Assembly (NCBI GenBank): GCA_033816765.1
Contig: CM066293.1
Location: 186,001-250,000 of the forward strand
DNA from: Nothopassalora personata
Lineage: Eukaryota > Ascomycota > Dothideomycetes > Mycosphaerellales > Mycosphaerellaceae
Reading direction: 5' to 3'
Length of the DNA: 64,000 nucleotides
Under the pieces are notes generated by a model, which saw only the letters and a program-made list of their open reading frames with translations, had not been told where the DNA came from and did no database searches. Shown here piece by piece: positions 10,080 through 21,910 of the stretch (its first letter is position 1; the number at the start of each line of letters is the position of its first letter). The position numbers and the translations under genes are program-made.

Positions 10080-11336
10080 CGTCGTCAAGAAATGAAAGTG
10101 GACGAGGAGGCCAGCTACAACTCGTTGCAAGGAGTGATGGAGCGAGAAGGCTGAGTGAGACAGACGAGGCACTACGGCGATTGAGGTGAAGCTGTGATGT
10201 CTGTATCACTTACCTTTATAATACAGACGAGAACGGGTCTCAACCCAAACGACTAGTTCTGTTGCCACGAAAGAGATGGCTTGCCGAGCGTTTGCTGTGT
10301 GAGAAGCGGCGTACAGTGATCACAGTGTGCTGCTCGTGGTAATGACTCCGTCTCAAGGCGCTCCACAAGATAGGAGCTCTAAAGTTCGATAAGGTACAGT
10401 TGATACATCTGCGGCAGAGTAGTCTCTTGGCAGTCTTGGTATCAGGACAAGCAATGCAACATCGTCGGATCTCGTGTCCAGGCAGTGAGGTACTTTGAAG
10501 CGTTCCAGATCTTAGAGGAGGAAGGTGGCCGATGAGATTCGTGGGTGTATTCAGTCTTCCTATGTCCTCTCTCAACGCAACAGCGTGGGTCTGTAGCGTA
10601 GGTTATTCTTCCAAATCGACCATCATGTAGCGGGGTCAAGTCTGCCTCTGGATACACAGCAGTCATGGTAAAGATTGAATCGACGGCGCTTGAGGGAACA
10701 CCATCTTAGACGGCAGGATGATTATCTCTCTCCGATGCTGGAAGCGTTTCACGTCAGTTGTCCAGGCCAGACATCTGGTTCCCAGTGGGGTCGAGAGAAG
10801 CCATTCAGATCGTAGCCGCTGTACTTGAAGCACGTGGCTTAGAAATCGTGACGCTGCCACGTCAGATGTCGATGCGCCAATATGGGACCATTGACCGAAA
10901 ACGAGTGTTGTTCCTGAACATGATTGGTCAAAAGTGAGTTTCAGAAATGCCTGAGGCGGTACGGTACATAGTATCACACATTTCAGCCGCCGGGTATCGA
11001 GAAATGTTTGTGGTATGCAGCCACAAGTATCGAGTGTCGCGTGTGGGGGGGATGAAACGAAGCGCACGACGTCCCCAATGAGGAGCTTGTCCATTTCTAC
11101 AGGTCAGAGCTCCGGCGGGCGTGGCCGTTGATCGAGTTTCGAAATGTCCGCCAAGGCTTGGAAGTACCACTTGAAGGCGAATCGCTGTTGCTCAAAGCAA
11201 ACAATGTCGCTCTTCACTGAATACTGTCATCAGAAGAACTGTGATATATGGTCACTACCGCCAGATCGCTGCCCACGAAGATTCACGACTGATTCAGATA
11301 TTCTCCAACCTCAACGCCCCAAGCATCGCAAAGCAT
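10080..11336. other. Divergent intergenic region between M35 protease and propeptide-like gene
   Basis: About 1.3 kb with only short overlapping frames and no recognised product. It must hold both promoters and any shared control elements. Confidence 0.5.
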
Positions 11337-11960
11337 ATGTTGGTGCACCGAATCTCCTTAGCCGCAGCTATTGTGATCGGTATCGTGGCTGTCTGCTACT
11401 TGCTTCCGGACACCATCGATTTCTTCAGAGCACCATCGACACGTTTCGCTGAGATGGCAGACGACCCAACGATCGAGAATCTCAGTGTTCGGCTTCATGC
11501 CAATTCCGATGGTCAAGCGACAGTCATCAAGGTCACCGTCGAGAACACACATCCGACACGGACCGTGACTCTGCTGCAATGGGATACACCGTTGGATCAG
11601 TCTTGCTTCAGAACAGGTGTCCTGACCATGATTAACACTGCAAGCGGAGAGTCAGTGCAGGGTCCTGGCATGAAGATGAACAGAAAGCTGCCACCAGCTC
11701 GCGAGGACCTCGTGGAAATTCCAGCTAAAGGGGCCGTTGAGGAGGATTTGACACTCAATGAGCCTTGGATGCCGGGCGATGGACGACCTGTCAGAATCAG
11801 TGCACGGGGAAAATGGAGAGCGGTATGGCCCAAGGCTAAAGCTGAAGTGACCGCCGAGGACTTGCAGGCAATGACAGGCGGAGACATGCTGCAGGGCACA
11901 TTTGTCAGTGAGATTGACGTCGAGCTGAAGTCAGAGCGGTTGCTCAAACCTCTTCGATAG
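11337..11960 (+). CDS. Stand-alone M35-propeptide-like protein
   Basis: An open frame gives 168 aa from ATG 11454 (MADDPTIENLSVRL...) or 207 aa from ATG 11337. The longer form begins with a hydrophobic stretch (SLAAAIVIGIVAVCYLLP) that would act as a signal anchor. The conserved part reads VIKVTVENT, then LLQWDTPLDQS, then G.....NRKLPPAREDLVEI, then a G followed by KWRAVW. This order and spacing parallels the propeptide of the neighbouring M35 protease (VKATVTNT, LFYKGSFLDSS, F.GV...., FVPIEAHQSI, YLVRATG), but no protease domain follows. It is probably an Ig-like beta-sandwich. The start is uncertain and decides whether it is cytosolic or membrane/secreted. Function is unknown; an inhibitor or chaperone role is inference. 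Confidence 0.7.
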   Translation: MLVHRISLAAAIVIGIVAVCYLLPDTIDFFRAPSTRFAEMADDPTIENLSVRLHANSDGQATVIKVTVENTHPTRTVTLLQWDTPLDQSCFRTGVLTMINTASGESVQGPGMKMNRKLPPAREDLVEIPAKGAVEEDLTLNEPWMPGDGRPVRISARGKWRAVWPKAKAEVTAEDLQAMTGGDMLQGTFVSEIDVELKSERLLKPLR

Positions 11961-14472
11961 TTGAGGGACAGTGTCTGAGCTCAATGCCCGCCCGTGGCTA
12001 GACTGAGGAGCGCAGTCGACCTCAGGAGACTATAGACTGCCTCGCTTGTGAATACAGCCACGCAAAGCGTGCCCATGGTTTTCGTCAGGCGTACTGTGCA
12101 ATGCTATCCTTGCGGCTCGAGATCTGCGATCCTCTGGAGCGAGGTAGGTGGACCGACTTCTGCCAGGTCCTGAAACAATGCGTCGCCGAACCTTAAGACC
12201 CTGCTGTAGCCCCGGTCATAGAGCATGTGTACTTAAAGGCATGGCAGCGCAGCTGATAGTGATCCCAAAAGTCTTTCTCGTGGGGGCAATCGTCCAATTA
12301 GGGCGCCCGTTGGGCAAAGAGGAAGACCACATCATTGCTAGCTCAACGACAACCTCAAAAATGAAGCTGTAGATCTTCAAAGAGCGGCACTGTAGCGAAA
12401 TGACAGCCCATTCAAATCGCTGCTCGAGCATAGACGAGAACTTGGCGTTGTTTCCATGGAGCTGTCAGCCACCTGAGCAGCGGTTGCATGCTCATGTATG
12501 CTGATATGATCAAGCGAAGTTGTTCGAAGTCATTGCCTGAACACAGATCCATGTGCATTGTTCCAGCCCTATCAGGATTGCCGCAGGCGCTGTAGCATGT
12601 CTTACACACTGCATGCCAGAAGGTCAGCAGTAGGAGCGGTCTTCAAGCCTCGGTTGCCGCTCATAGGCTACCGAATAATCGTAAGCTGCACTGCAGCAGC
12701 CCTATTCATTGTGCTCGTATAGGGAAGAGAAGGCTCTGGGCTATTGTCGTGGTCGCCAAGGTGTCACTACTTGTATACAGCGGCTCGAGGCAGAAGCGAG
12801 ATTTGGTGCTACCTCCAGCAGACAGAAGTGGCACTTGCAGTACCAATTCTCCGAGATGATCAGGCAAGAGAACCACATGGGAAAAGCCTCCACGATATCG
12901 TTCTTCGGGCGTCGAGACAACGCAGGCTTGGAGGCGAGCCGAACAATGGTTCGTGTCGCCGTCACGAGTGTGCAGCGGTCTCGGTCGAGACGCCGCTGAA
13001 CCGAGTGCAAAGTTGCAGCCGTTCTGCGAGCAGCATGCGTGTTGTTGTTCAAGTTGAGTCTGAGTATGTTGACATGCCGGAATGGGACGTGGGAGTGGCG
13101 TGTCGCGTGCGTGAGAATTTCGGCAACTGCCTCGGGCCGCAGCCTAGATCGCCACTCCATCCTTCGTGGATCCTCCACGTACAATACAACCCTCAAAATG
13201 CCACCTTCAAAGATACGACGACCCAGTTTGATCCGCACACCTCAAGCAACTTGCGTCACAAGCAAAGCTCTTGATCTTCAGCAGCCACATCACTACGTTT
13301 CTGCAGCAACCGCAGTGAGATGCACCGACTTCATTCTTAAGCGAAACACATGCGCGCCACAAGACCCGCTGCTGTGCTTTGCATCCTTGATGCTATCTGC
13401 TCGGCATCGGTAGCATACTCCACTTTGACAGCAACCCGCATCAGCCGATACTGGATCCCGCTTGACAGTGACCATAACCGGTATCTACCCTGGAGCCGTG
13501 CCGGTGGCTCACAGCTGCTGTGCTCGCTTCACAACGACGTTATGCATTCCTGTCGGACGGCATACCAGGTCACGACATCAGATCTGATCGGTTTTATGAG
13601 CAACGCACTTCAGGCCAGCCACGCCAGCAAAGCCGCGCAAGGATAGTTGTCGTACTGTTGAGGCATTTGGAGCGGAGTGCAGTTGATGCTGTTGCGGTCA
13701 TTGTCTAAATGGGGCCCTATTATTGGAGTATGGCTTGGCGGCTCACTGCCAAGGTCGCGGCGCATCCACCTCTGTCTTCTTACAACGCTTCGCTGTCTTC
13801 GCTTCGTCTCTACCACCACGCCGCGCCGCAAAGATGGAGATCCGATCTTAGCAATCATCACGCGGGTGGCCTATGACACCAACCGGCCGTCCAACTACAA
13901 CGTGCTGGCTATGCTCTGGCATTCAGCCACACCTGGATTAGCGACCTTGGACACCGGCTACAGGCTGGCCAAGACGTGTTGGCCTGGCTCAATGCAAGTC
14001 GTGCTTCCATTTGCAAACTCATCCTTGCGTTCGTACTGCACGTCGGCAAGGATGTTTGCCCAGACGGCCCACTGCCCCATGTGAGCTTTGTGCATCGGGG
14101 AATTGTACCTGCTATTACGGGTTGCGGCATGACAGTATCTCAGAGCAAGTCAGCGTCTTGGAAATGCTGAATTTGGCCATCTCGTCTCCAGAACGACCGT
14201 TCAGCCAAGATGGTGTGAGCCCACATCTATTTGCAGCAGGGGAGCATTCGCCTGGAATGAGATCGACAACAATACATTAATGGTGAGTTGTCCGGCCAGT
14301 GTTTGCTTGAGCTACCCACACAAGCACATCTCTGCAATAAGAACCCGCTTTCCTCTCAGTTTTTCCTACATTCGATCGTTACATTGCACGACAGCTTCTT
14401 CGCTCGTCTTCGGAAGTTCCTCACGCAGTCGCACTTTGTCCATCCAATCACTACCGTTCACATACCGACAGG
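11961..14472. other. 2.5 kb gene-free stretch
   Basis: Many frames of 60-180 codons overlap on both strands (for example 12741-13274) but none shows a domain, a signal peptide or plausible splice-joined coding. I see no RNA gene or repeat. The last 100 bases before 14473 are C/T-rich like a 5' UTR. Confidence 0.5.
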
Positions 14473-15341
14473 ATGCGTGTCGCCAGCATTGCTCTCGCCT
14501 CTGCGGCCCTTGCCACCACGGCACTCGCAGCTCCCTGGGAAGGCAGCTCACAATGGCAGCCAAAGGGCAAGAATGTCTACAACGGCAAATCATATGGCGG
14601 CGACGGAAAGTGGGGCAAGCACAAGCAGACTACTCCCCCGACGTACGGCGAGCCATCCACTCCAGAAACCCCCACGACTCCAGGCAATGAGACTTCTCCA
14701 GCACCTGGCGACTGGACATGCCCCATCGCCGAGGGCACCTGGTGCCTGAGCGAGGAGCAGGCACAGCAAGCCTCCGACATCTTCCGCACTCTCATCCAGG
14801 AGTACTCGGATGAGTTTGCCATCGAGGCCCTGACAGAGGACTTTGTCGACTGGACCTCCGCTGTCAACATCATCCGCAACAGAGGTAACGACTACCCATT
14901 TGTGGTCAACGAGGTCTCCTTCGCCAGCCGAGCAGAGTTCATGGCCGCGCAGGGGTCGCAGCCACAGATTCCATTCGACACCCTCAATGTATGGGCCGGC
15001 TGCGACACTACCACCACCCGGTGGCAGACACTCAACTCCGCCAACGGCCAAGCTTCGTGGTCCAACGACATTGTAAGTTCATATCCACCCCGTCCTCCAT
15101 CGTACATTGCACGCTAACCTGTACCCAGCCCGTCGTCGGTCTCGCCGTCGTCAAGACCGTCCCAGACACCGAGAACTCCTACGGCTTCCGTGTCAAGGAG
15201 CTCTACTCCGAGTTCAACGCCGCTGCATGGCTCGTCAACAACGGCGTCTTCACCCCATCGGCTGTCACCACCTCCAACCCACCAGTCGCCACTCCCACTG
15301 GCAACGTCAAGCGCAGCATCCCAAACGTCGGCATCATCTAA
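14473..15341 (+). CDS. Secreted NTF2-like domain protein
   Basis: Exon 14473-15072, intron 15073-15128 (GTAAGT...GCTAACC...CCCAG) and exon 15129-15341: 270 aa. A signal peptide (MRVASIALASAALATTALA) is followed by a low-complexity Gly/Lys/Thr/Pro spacer (about 20-85). The NTF2-like domain (about 88-255) begins CLSEEQAQQASDIFRTLI, continues with LTEDFVDWTSAVN and SFASRAEFMAAQGSQP, and ends with PVVGLAVVKTVP...KELYSEFNAAAWLVNNGVF. Secreted proteins with this fold are common in filamentous fungi and mostly of unknown ligand. The intron is supported by exact phase and by the domain running across it. A short basic tail (NVKRSIPNV) ends the protein. Confidence 0.85.
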
Positions 15342-15621
15342 GCTGATCGTTGTTAATAATGTCTTCCATGCCAAAGGACGCGAGCATCGCAGTGTCGAAA
15401 GCATCGCTCAAGCGATAGCAGGGCGTTTGGGATGTCCACATTGACGGACCGGGATGTTTGCCTTCACGCACTATTATTAGCATTGTTACATATTGACTTC
15501 AAAATACCCCCCCAAAAAAACTTGGTCACTTCATCGTCGTAATACAACAAAACCTCCACTGTCCACGATCGTCGCACTGCATCTGCCGGTCCGGAATTTA
15601 CATACATCTACACAACAATAT

Positions 15622-17430
15622 CTACAACTTGGCCTTCCCATCCTTCGCCCACTCCATCTGCTTCAACTTCTTCCTCTGAATCTTCCCACTGATGGTTTTC
15701 GGCAAGAACGTCGGGTCAACAAATTGGATCTTCCTGGGGTACTTGTATGGCGCTGCATTCTCCTTGCAGAAGTCCTGCAATTCCTTCACCAGTTGCCCCT
15801 CATCCTTCTTTCGCCCGGCATCCGTCAACACGATAAAGGCCTTCACGACCTCGCCTCGCGACTTGTCGGGAGAGGAGACGACCGCGCTCTCCACGACCGC
15901 GCTATGCTGCTTTAACGTCGATTCGACTTCGAAGGGACCGATTCTGTAGCCGGCGGAGTTGATCACATCGTCAGAGCGGCCTACGAACCAGAAGTAGCCG
16001 TCTTTGTCGCGTGTTGCTCGGTCGCCGGTTAGGTACCAGGCGTGTCCGTCCTTCGTGGAAGGTTTCAGTTGGCGATCCAGCTTGCCGTTGGTGTCGAGGT
16101 AGCCATCAAAAATGCCGAAGAAGTTGCTCTTCTCGGTCAGATCGACCAGAAGAGCGATATCACCTTCGTCGTCGTCTTTCGCTTCTTTGCCGTCTTCATT
16201 GATGACATGTAATGGAACGCCTGGGGTCGGCTTTCCCATCGATCCAGGTCTGATCTCGTTGCCTTTGAAGTTGCCACACACGAGCATGGTTTCGCTTTGG
16301 CCATAGCCATCACAAATCTCTAGTCGTGTGGCCTGTTTCCATAAGCGGATCACCTCAGGGTTGAGAGGTTCTCCAGCTCCAGTACAATGCTTTAGTGCCT
16401 TCGGCGGATGCTGGCTCATGTGCTTCCTCATATCGTCGAGTACCAGCTGTCTATAAGCAGTAGGCGGCGCACAGAATGTCGTGATGGAGTAGTCGTGGAG
16501 GATGTCGAGGGTATTGCGAGCGCTGAAGGCTTGCCTGTCGTCATGGATGAACAGGCCTGCGCCGCAGTTCCACGTACCTAAATAGAACGACATCAGCCAT
16601 GCTCGAATACAACGTGGCGAGAGCTCAGCATCTCACCGAAATAGGCCCACCCAGCCTTCGCCCATCCTTGTGCGGTCAAGACCCAATTGAGGTCGCCCGG
16701 CTGCAAACGGTGGAAGTGCTTCGACGTTATAGTATGTGCCAGTGGGTAAGAGATCTGGTTGTGCACGACCATCTTCGGCGGTCCAGTGGTACCAGAAGTA
16801 AAGTACAGCACCGATGGATCCTTAATGGCAGGCTTTGGTCCCTTGTATATAACGTCCAGTGGAATAGCCTTCAGCGCTTCGCTCAACAATACCACGCCTT
16901 GCGGTGCCTGACCATCGAGCTGAAAGATATGCTTGATCGAAGGGCACTGGCTCTTCACCTTGAGGAGCTTCTGGACTGCCACTTTGTCGCCAAGGAAGAC
17001 TGATGCTCCAGAGGCGTTGACTCGGTACTCTATGTCTTTGTCCACGAGTAGTGTCGTTGCCGGACAGATCACGATACCAGCTCTAACACCTGCAGTGGCG
17101 ATTTCCCACCTAAAGATACATCAGCGTTGAATCGCATCGTCTCATGGTAGACTCTAAGACTCACCACTCTGGTAGTCGAGGCATAATGATCAGCATCTTC
17201 TCGCCTTTCTTCACGCCCAACTTCTCAGTAAAGAGGACAGCCAATCTATGGCTCTGGCGGCTGAAATGATCAAATCCAAGTTTTCTTTCCTGTTTCCTAT
17301 CCTGCGAGATCCAATGCATGGCTAGGGAAGCTCCTGTATCCCGCGGGGCCTTGGCCCAGTAGTCAACGACATCCGTTGCAAAGTTGAACGTTTCTGGTCT
17401 CTTGAGCTCTTCATCGTAGTAGTGTGCCAT
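15622..17430 (-). CDS. Medium-chain acyl-CoA ligase (AMP-binding, ACSM-type)
   Basis: Three exons: 17430-17165, 17109-16637 and 16577-15622, with introns 17164-17110 (GTGAGT...TTTAG) and 16636-16578 (GTGAGA...TTTAG). All phases fit, giving 564 aa. The ANL-superfamily signatures are in order: YFTSGTTGPPKMVVH (P-loop, A3), YGQSET (A5), YLTGDRATRDKDGYFWFVG (A7), GRSDDVINSAGYRIGPFEVE (A8) and a C-terminal PKTISGKIQRKKL with the catalytic Lys (A10). The N-terminal FNFATDVVDYWA and the IVICPATTLL segment are typical of the fungal ACSM-like branch. It activates a medium-chain or aromatic carboxylic acid to its CoA thioester using ATP. No C-terminal peroxisomal SKL-type signal is present (ends KAKL). 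The exact substrate is not predictable. Confidence 0.9.
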
Positions 17431-17975
17431 GTCGAAGACGGGTCCACGACCTCAGTAATCATAAGCGTCTTGCTGCTGACGACAATGAAGCTAAACCTGA
17501 AGAACGGGCAGGTATGGCTGACCAGAGCCGTCAATGCGGTCAGTTGCGATACTTCTAACGTCGCGGCTCGGGCATGGGCTTCATCCTCATCAGTATTCCT
17601 GGGTGGCGCCTTGGGTATCCTCGGGGATGATCTCGTGGAATCCGGATGCTTGCGGGAGGATGAAGGTTTACCTGACCGGAGAGACATGACCGGGTTGCGA
17701 GAGGAAGACGAACAGGCTCGATATGCAGGAACGAGAGGGGACGCGATGTACGGCACGCCTAGTTCATCCACGCGGGGTTGTGGGGGAGACGAATATAGTT
17801 AGAATGCGTCAGTGAATAGAGTTCAGTCGGCGGAAGGGAAACACATCTCCACAGTAGTATGATATACGCATAGCAGCCCCCACATGCGCGGGATTTGGGA
17901 TGCAGTAGTACTACAGTAACTAGTCGATAGTCTTACTATCACATGCAAGTCGGCGAACCTTGATGCTGAAACACC
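17431..17975. other. Intergenic
   Basis: Holds the acyl-CoA ligase promoter and the 3' end of the dehydrogenase. An open reverse frame up to 17771 overlaps the ligase start but shows no family features, so I do not call it an exon. Confidence 0.4.
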
Positions 17976-19172
17976 CTAAGCCGCGACTTTCAACACCGCA
18001 CGTCCTGGGAGCTTACCCTCCTTCATCAACCTACAGAACTTGTCAACATCGTCTAGAGACCCCTTCGTCAGTATAGGATGCACGAGATCGCGAGCACAGA
18101 AGTCGAGAGCTTCTTCGACGTCCTGAATGCTATGTCAGCTCAAGTGCCAATGTGGACGGACAATCGTGGACCAACCTTGAGCGTGCCAGTAATACTACCA
18201 ACGATGTTCAACCTTTTCGACGCCATAACGACTGGTGGAGCTCCGCATATGACACTGGTATCAGCTGGAAGGCCCACCGCGACGATGGTACCGCCAGGGC
18301 GGACAAGTTCTGGAGCGACCTTGTATCTCGCGGCCGCTGCTGCAAAGACGATTGTTCCGTGGGCACCATAGGTCGTAAGTTTGAGGACCGCTGCTGGAAT
18401 GTCTTCCACTTGAGTGAAGTCGATGTACTCCTCAGCACCAAGGTCTTTGCATAGCTTTTCCTTTTCCTCGCCGCCATCGACAGCAATGACACGCATACCC
18501 ATCGCCTTTGCGTACTGGACACCAAAGTGGCCCAGCCCACCACCTGCACCGAGGACGACAAGCCATTGTCCAGGCTTCACCGCGCTGCGCTTGCATGCTG
18601 TGTAGGCCGTCACACCTCCGCACATGATGGGACCAGCTTCTTCGTCCAAGACACCTTGCGGAATCCTGGTGGCATATCTTCCATCGGTCAAGCAATACTC
18701 CTGAAAGGTACCAGGCGTAGAGAATCCCGAGTTTAGTTGCTTCGGACAGTGTAATTCGTCTATTCCATTGGTACAGAACTCGCAGTTGCGGCAGATTGAT
18801 GCGACCCACTTGATGCCAGCGCGGTCACCGACCTTCCAGATATCGGCCAGGTCAGGTGACACTGCTACGACCTCTCCAGCGCCTTCATGGCCGGCGATGC
18901 CGTTGGTCTGCTCCACTGCATATATGTCAGTACGGGGAACAATCGAGAGTCAGTGTTGCTTGAAGCGACTTACTCATCTTCATGCCGAATCCAGCCAACT
19001 CATCATAAAGCAGGCTCTTGTCGCTGGCACAAAGACCACTCCAATTGATCTTGACGAGAATCTGGCCGGGACCTGGCTCCTGTGGCACGGGCAAGCTCTT
19101 CACTGGTGCAGTAGCATCGCCACCTTCGCCATGTCTGACGGCTGCTCTCTGTTCTTGAGGTATATTGCCCAT
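17976..19172 (-). CDS. Zinc-dependent alcohol dehydrogenase (MDR family)
   Basis: Three exons: 19172-18974, 18915-18176 and 18122-17976, with introns 18973-18916 (GTAAGT...TGCAG) and 18175-18123 (GTTGGT...TTCAG); 361 aa. The catalytic zinc site is visible as GLCASD, GHEGAG and a downstream Cys (IMCGG). The structural zinc motif is CRNCEFC...LHC. The cofactor fold has the glycine-rich VLGAGGGLGHFGVQYA and an acidic residue after the second strand (AVDGG), pointing to NAD(H). This is the yeast ADH1-like class, cytosolic. The last exon supplies the canonical LVHPILTKG...GRAVLKV tail, which the unspliced frame lacks. In-frame Met codons upstream (to about 19280) could extend the N-terminus. It lies head-to-tail with the acyl-CoA ligase, but the 0.5 kb spacing argues against joint transcription. 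Confidence 0.9.
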
Positions 19173-19959
19173 GGCTGATTGTCTTGAGGGCTCTAGGTCG
19201 TGTCCATGCTGGTTAGTCGCTCCATATAAGTAGAGAGGACTGCCCGGCTTTCCCATCGGCTGTTCTTCCTCCCGGCTCACTTACATCTAGACGCAACCCC
19301 GCAGCATCGTCCTACATTGCGAGCTCGTTGCTATCTCGCGGCATCTCTCATATGTCGGCGAGTGCGGCTGTAAAGGACCAGAGCCGAAAACGCTAGAGCT
19401 GCATGGCCAGCGGGGTACAAGCTCCAGTCAGTCCTGAGGACGGTACCAACCGGTCGCAGATGTCGTGCGTACGGGGCATCCGTCCAGCGGGATTCGACTA
19501 AGCCACGAGTCATCACCTCTACAGGTTGTCGAGATGCCCTTGATTGGGGACAGCCAAATGGTCGGAATCCTCCACGTGCACGTGAGAGACATCAACGTTC
19601 CTGTGAGCCCAGCAATGGTTAGACGAGTACGATCATCAGATCACGCCAAGCGTTGCTCGTCCGGCTGATCTTAGAGCCCAGGCCCCGAAATTGTGCATAG
19701 CATGCCCCCAAAGATGCGTGGGCAACCCATCGCGCATTGGCATCTCGCTGGTCTCCTGTCTTGGACTTGTGCACCGAAGCGTTCTCGGACAAGCGAGCCC
19801 TGGGTCTCTCAGCCCGCGGGGTAGTAGGTATCAAAGAAGACGGTATTGCTTCTTGCTGTTCGATGGTATGATGTGGAAATCACTTACTGCTGATATTCTG
19901 CCGGTGTGACCGATACCGTACTGGATATGATGCGTGGGTATCTGTGCTGTGAGCAATAT
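19173..19959. other. Intergenic, no gene seen
   Basis: Contains the dehydrogenase promoter and the 3' flank of SLD2. Only short frames of mixed strand. Confidence 0.45.
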
Positions 19960-21339
19960 CTACCGCCTGCCAAACCTCCTTCCTCCACCCTTGCCTTTCG
20001 AGTTCTTGTTCTTGATCTTCAGCGCACGGTAATTCGCGTGCGCTTCTGAATTCACCTTGCGGGGTTTCGCTGCGGATGTTTTGCTTTGTGTTGCGGACTC
20101 TGTCTTCTTCGATGCCTGTTTCTTCTTGGCTTGGCTCTTGCCTTCTCCGTCTGCTGAGTCTGCATCGCTGCCACCTTCACCATCTTCAGGGACTTCCTGT
20201 AGCTGCGTCTCGGCAACGCGCTCATCCTCGCTCTGTGGACGCTCTGCGACCTCGTCTGCCTTCTTTGCTTTGTGCAGAACAGGCTTCATGTTGATTCGTC
20301 TCGTCTGTCTCTTGAGACCCTTCTTCTTCCATGGCTTTCGTGCCTTTGCTTCTTCGTCGGGGCCAGAGTCCTCATCACTTGATTCCGCAGCTTGGTCTGG
20401 ACCCAAGGGCACGTCCACGCCCCGGCTCTCCGGCACGAGCCCCTTAGAATGTGCTTTCTTCGGCCCGCCTTCTTGCTCCTCTTCCTCGATCTCTTGCAAG
20501 ATGTCCCAGTCGTCGTCCATCCGCTCCTCCTCTTGCTTCTTGAGTCCTTGGATGATGCTGCTGAGGCTTCTCACAAGTCCTCGCTTCTTGAAGGGTGGCT
20601 GCTTGGGAGCAGCGTCGGCCGCCTCTTCATCGACAGATGCCAGCGGGAAACTCCGTCGTAGAAAGGAAGGCGTTGCAAACTTGCGCTGCAGAGCGCTTGA
20701 GGTGCCGACTTCATCTTCACGTTTGCGCTTCAAAGGTGTGCCCACGAATGCATCTAGAAAGTGACGCTTGCCTACAGACTGCGGCGTCCGGGAGACTGGA
20801 TGCTCTATCGAGGATGGTGCTGCTCTGCTCGGAGTTCCGGCTACGATCGTCTCCAGACCTGCAACCCCGTTGCCGTCGATCCTTACAGGTGTTTCTTCCC
20901 CGACAATGTCAAATATGCCAAGTACTTGTCCATCCTTCTGCGGTGTAGGTCCAAGAGCCGCTCGAATGTATGCTGGGGTGGTTCCGATCTCCTGTACAGG
21001 CGACAGCACCGGAAGTTGTAGTGTGCTTGACTTTGCCTTTGACGGTGTCTTTCGTGGAGTTGCAATGGGCTCGCGTCTCTCGCTGCGCGTGCGGTCGGTC
21101 TCTGAATGGCGTGTGATCTTCTTGGGGGTCGATTGTGGCGGCGGCAATGCTGACTTCTCTTTCTTACGACCTGATAACACCTCGAACTGCTTGTATTTCG
21201 CGGCTACGATCGCGTCGCTTTTGATGTCTGCGCGTGCCGCTGTCCTGCCATTCGCCGTCCTGAAGTCATTCTCCCACTTCTTGATCTCTGTTCGCAGTAC
21301 TGCAAGGTCCGCCTGCTTCTCCTTTGCTTCACGCGACAT
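19960..21339 (-). CDS. SLD2: DNA replication initiation regulator Sld2/Drc1
   Basis: Single exon, 459 aa. The N-terminal ~65 residues (LRTEIKKWENDFRTANGR, ADIKSDAIVAAKYKQFEVL) are the Sld2 homology domain shared with metazoan RecQL4. A long disordered Ser/Thr-Pro-rich region follows, with many minimal or full CDK sites (TPKK, TPRK, TPSK, SPVQ, TPQK, TPLKRKR). The C-terminus is acidic then strongly basic (KSQAKKKQASKK, KGGGRRFGRR). In yeast, S-CDK phosphorylation of Sld2 lets it bind Dpb11 BRCT domains and promotes Cdc45-MCM-GINS assembly at origins; it acts in the nucleus. The ATG at 21339 gives the standard family start. A 235-codon frame on the opposite strand is a shadow of its low-complexity part. 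Confidence 0.9.
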   Translation of the reverse strand: MSREAKEKQADLAVLRTEIKKWENDFRTANGRTAARADIKSDAIVAAKYKQFEVLSGRKKEKSALPPPQSTPKKITRHSETDRTRSERREPIATPRKTPSKAKSSTLQLPVLSPVQEIGTTPAYIRAALGPTPQKDGQVLGIFDIVGEETPVRIDGNGVAGLETIVAGTPSRAAPSSIEHPVSRTPQSVGKRHFLDAFVGTPLKRKREDEVGTSSALQRKFATPSFLRRSFPLASVDEEAADAAPKQPPFKKRGLVRSLSSIIQGLKKQEEERMDDDWDILQEIEEEEQEGGPKKAHSKGLVPESRGVDVPLGPDQAAESSDEDSGPDEEAKARKPWKKKGLKRQTRRINMKPVLHKAKKADEVAERPQSEDERVAETQLQEVPEDGEGGSDADSADGEGKSQAKKKQASKKTESATQSKTSAAKPRKVNSEAHANYRALKIKNKNSKGKGGGRRFGRR

Positions 21340-21910
21340 GGCTCCGACAACACAAATGTAGATGGCACAGAGCGACGTCGGCTAACATTCATCTCGTCTC
21401 GTGCAGGTCGCGTGCTTCAAGAAGACGCGCTGGAACGGCGGACACGGAACTCAATCGTCGGGCACGCCAAACTCAATCAATGCTAATAAGACGTCGCTCC
21501 TTACATCGATGTCCCTCTTTCGTCAACATCACAGGTTGCAGACAAGAAGCACCCCCCCCCCTCATTCGTCTCAATATAGTTATGCCGTCGGTGGGGTTGA
21601 TGGTGGCTTCTCCTTCTCCGACGACAGGCGCTTGAATAAACATTGACACCCACATTCTCTGCAGCGCCATCGAGCCTCAGGCATGCCATCCGCGATATTG
21701 AGGATGCCGCTGACGTACCACGAATTACAAGAGGCCTTAGGCAAGAAGCATAACTAGAGTAGCCGATCCTGCAAGCCGAGCGGAATGGTACCCTGATGTA
21801 CCTCTTGGGCCGGGATATTATTATCTAGCGTGCTCAAGATGCCATAGCGTTGCGACCCTGCTGATATCATAGTATTGACATCCGTTCGCATACCTTATTT
21901 GACCACTGCC
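21340..21910. other. Divergent promoter of SLD2 and DOPA-dioxygenase gene, with a C10 tract
   Basis: About 570 bp between two divergent starts. It contains a run of ten C (21552-21561). No further gene is seen. Confidence 0.5.

Noticed and set aside
12741..13274. Overlapping 165- and 176-codon frames on opposite strands
   Set aside because: No family, no signal peptide, no splice context; equal openness on both strands suggests composition rather than coding.
17322..17771. Possible extra 5' exon of the acyl-CoA ligase
   Set aside because: Overlaps the known first exon in another frame and shows no ligase features.
20057..20764. 235-codon forward frame
   Set aside because: Antisense shadow of the Ser/Lys/Glu-rich part of SLD2; its composition mirrors SLD2 and it has no domain.
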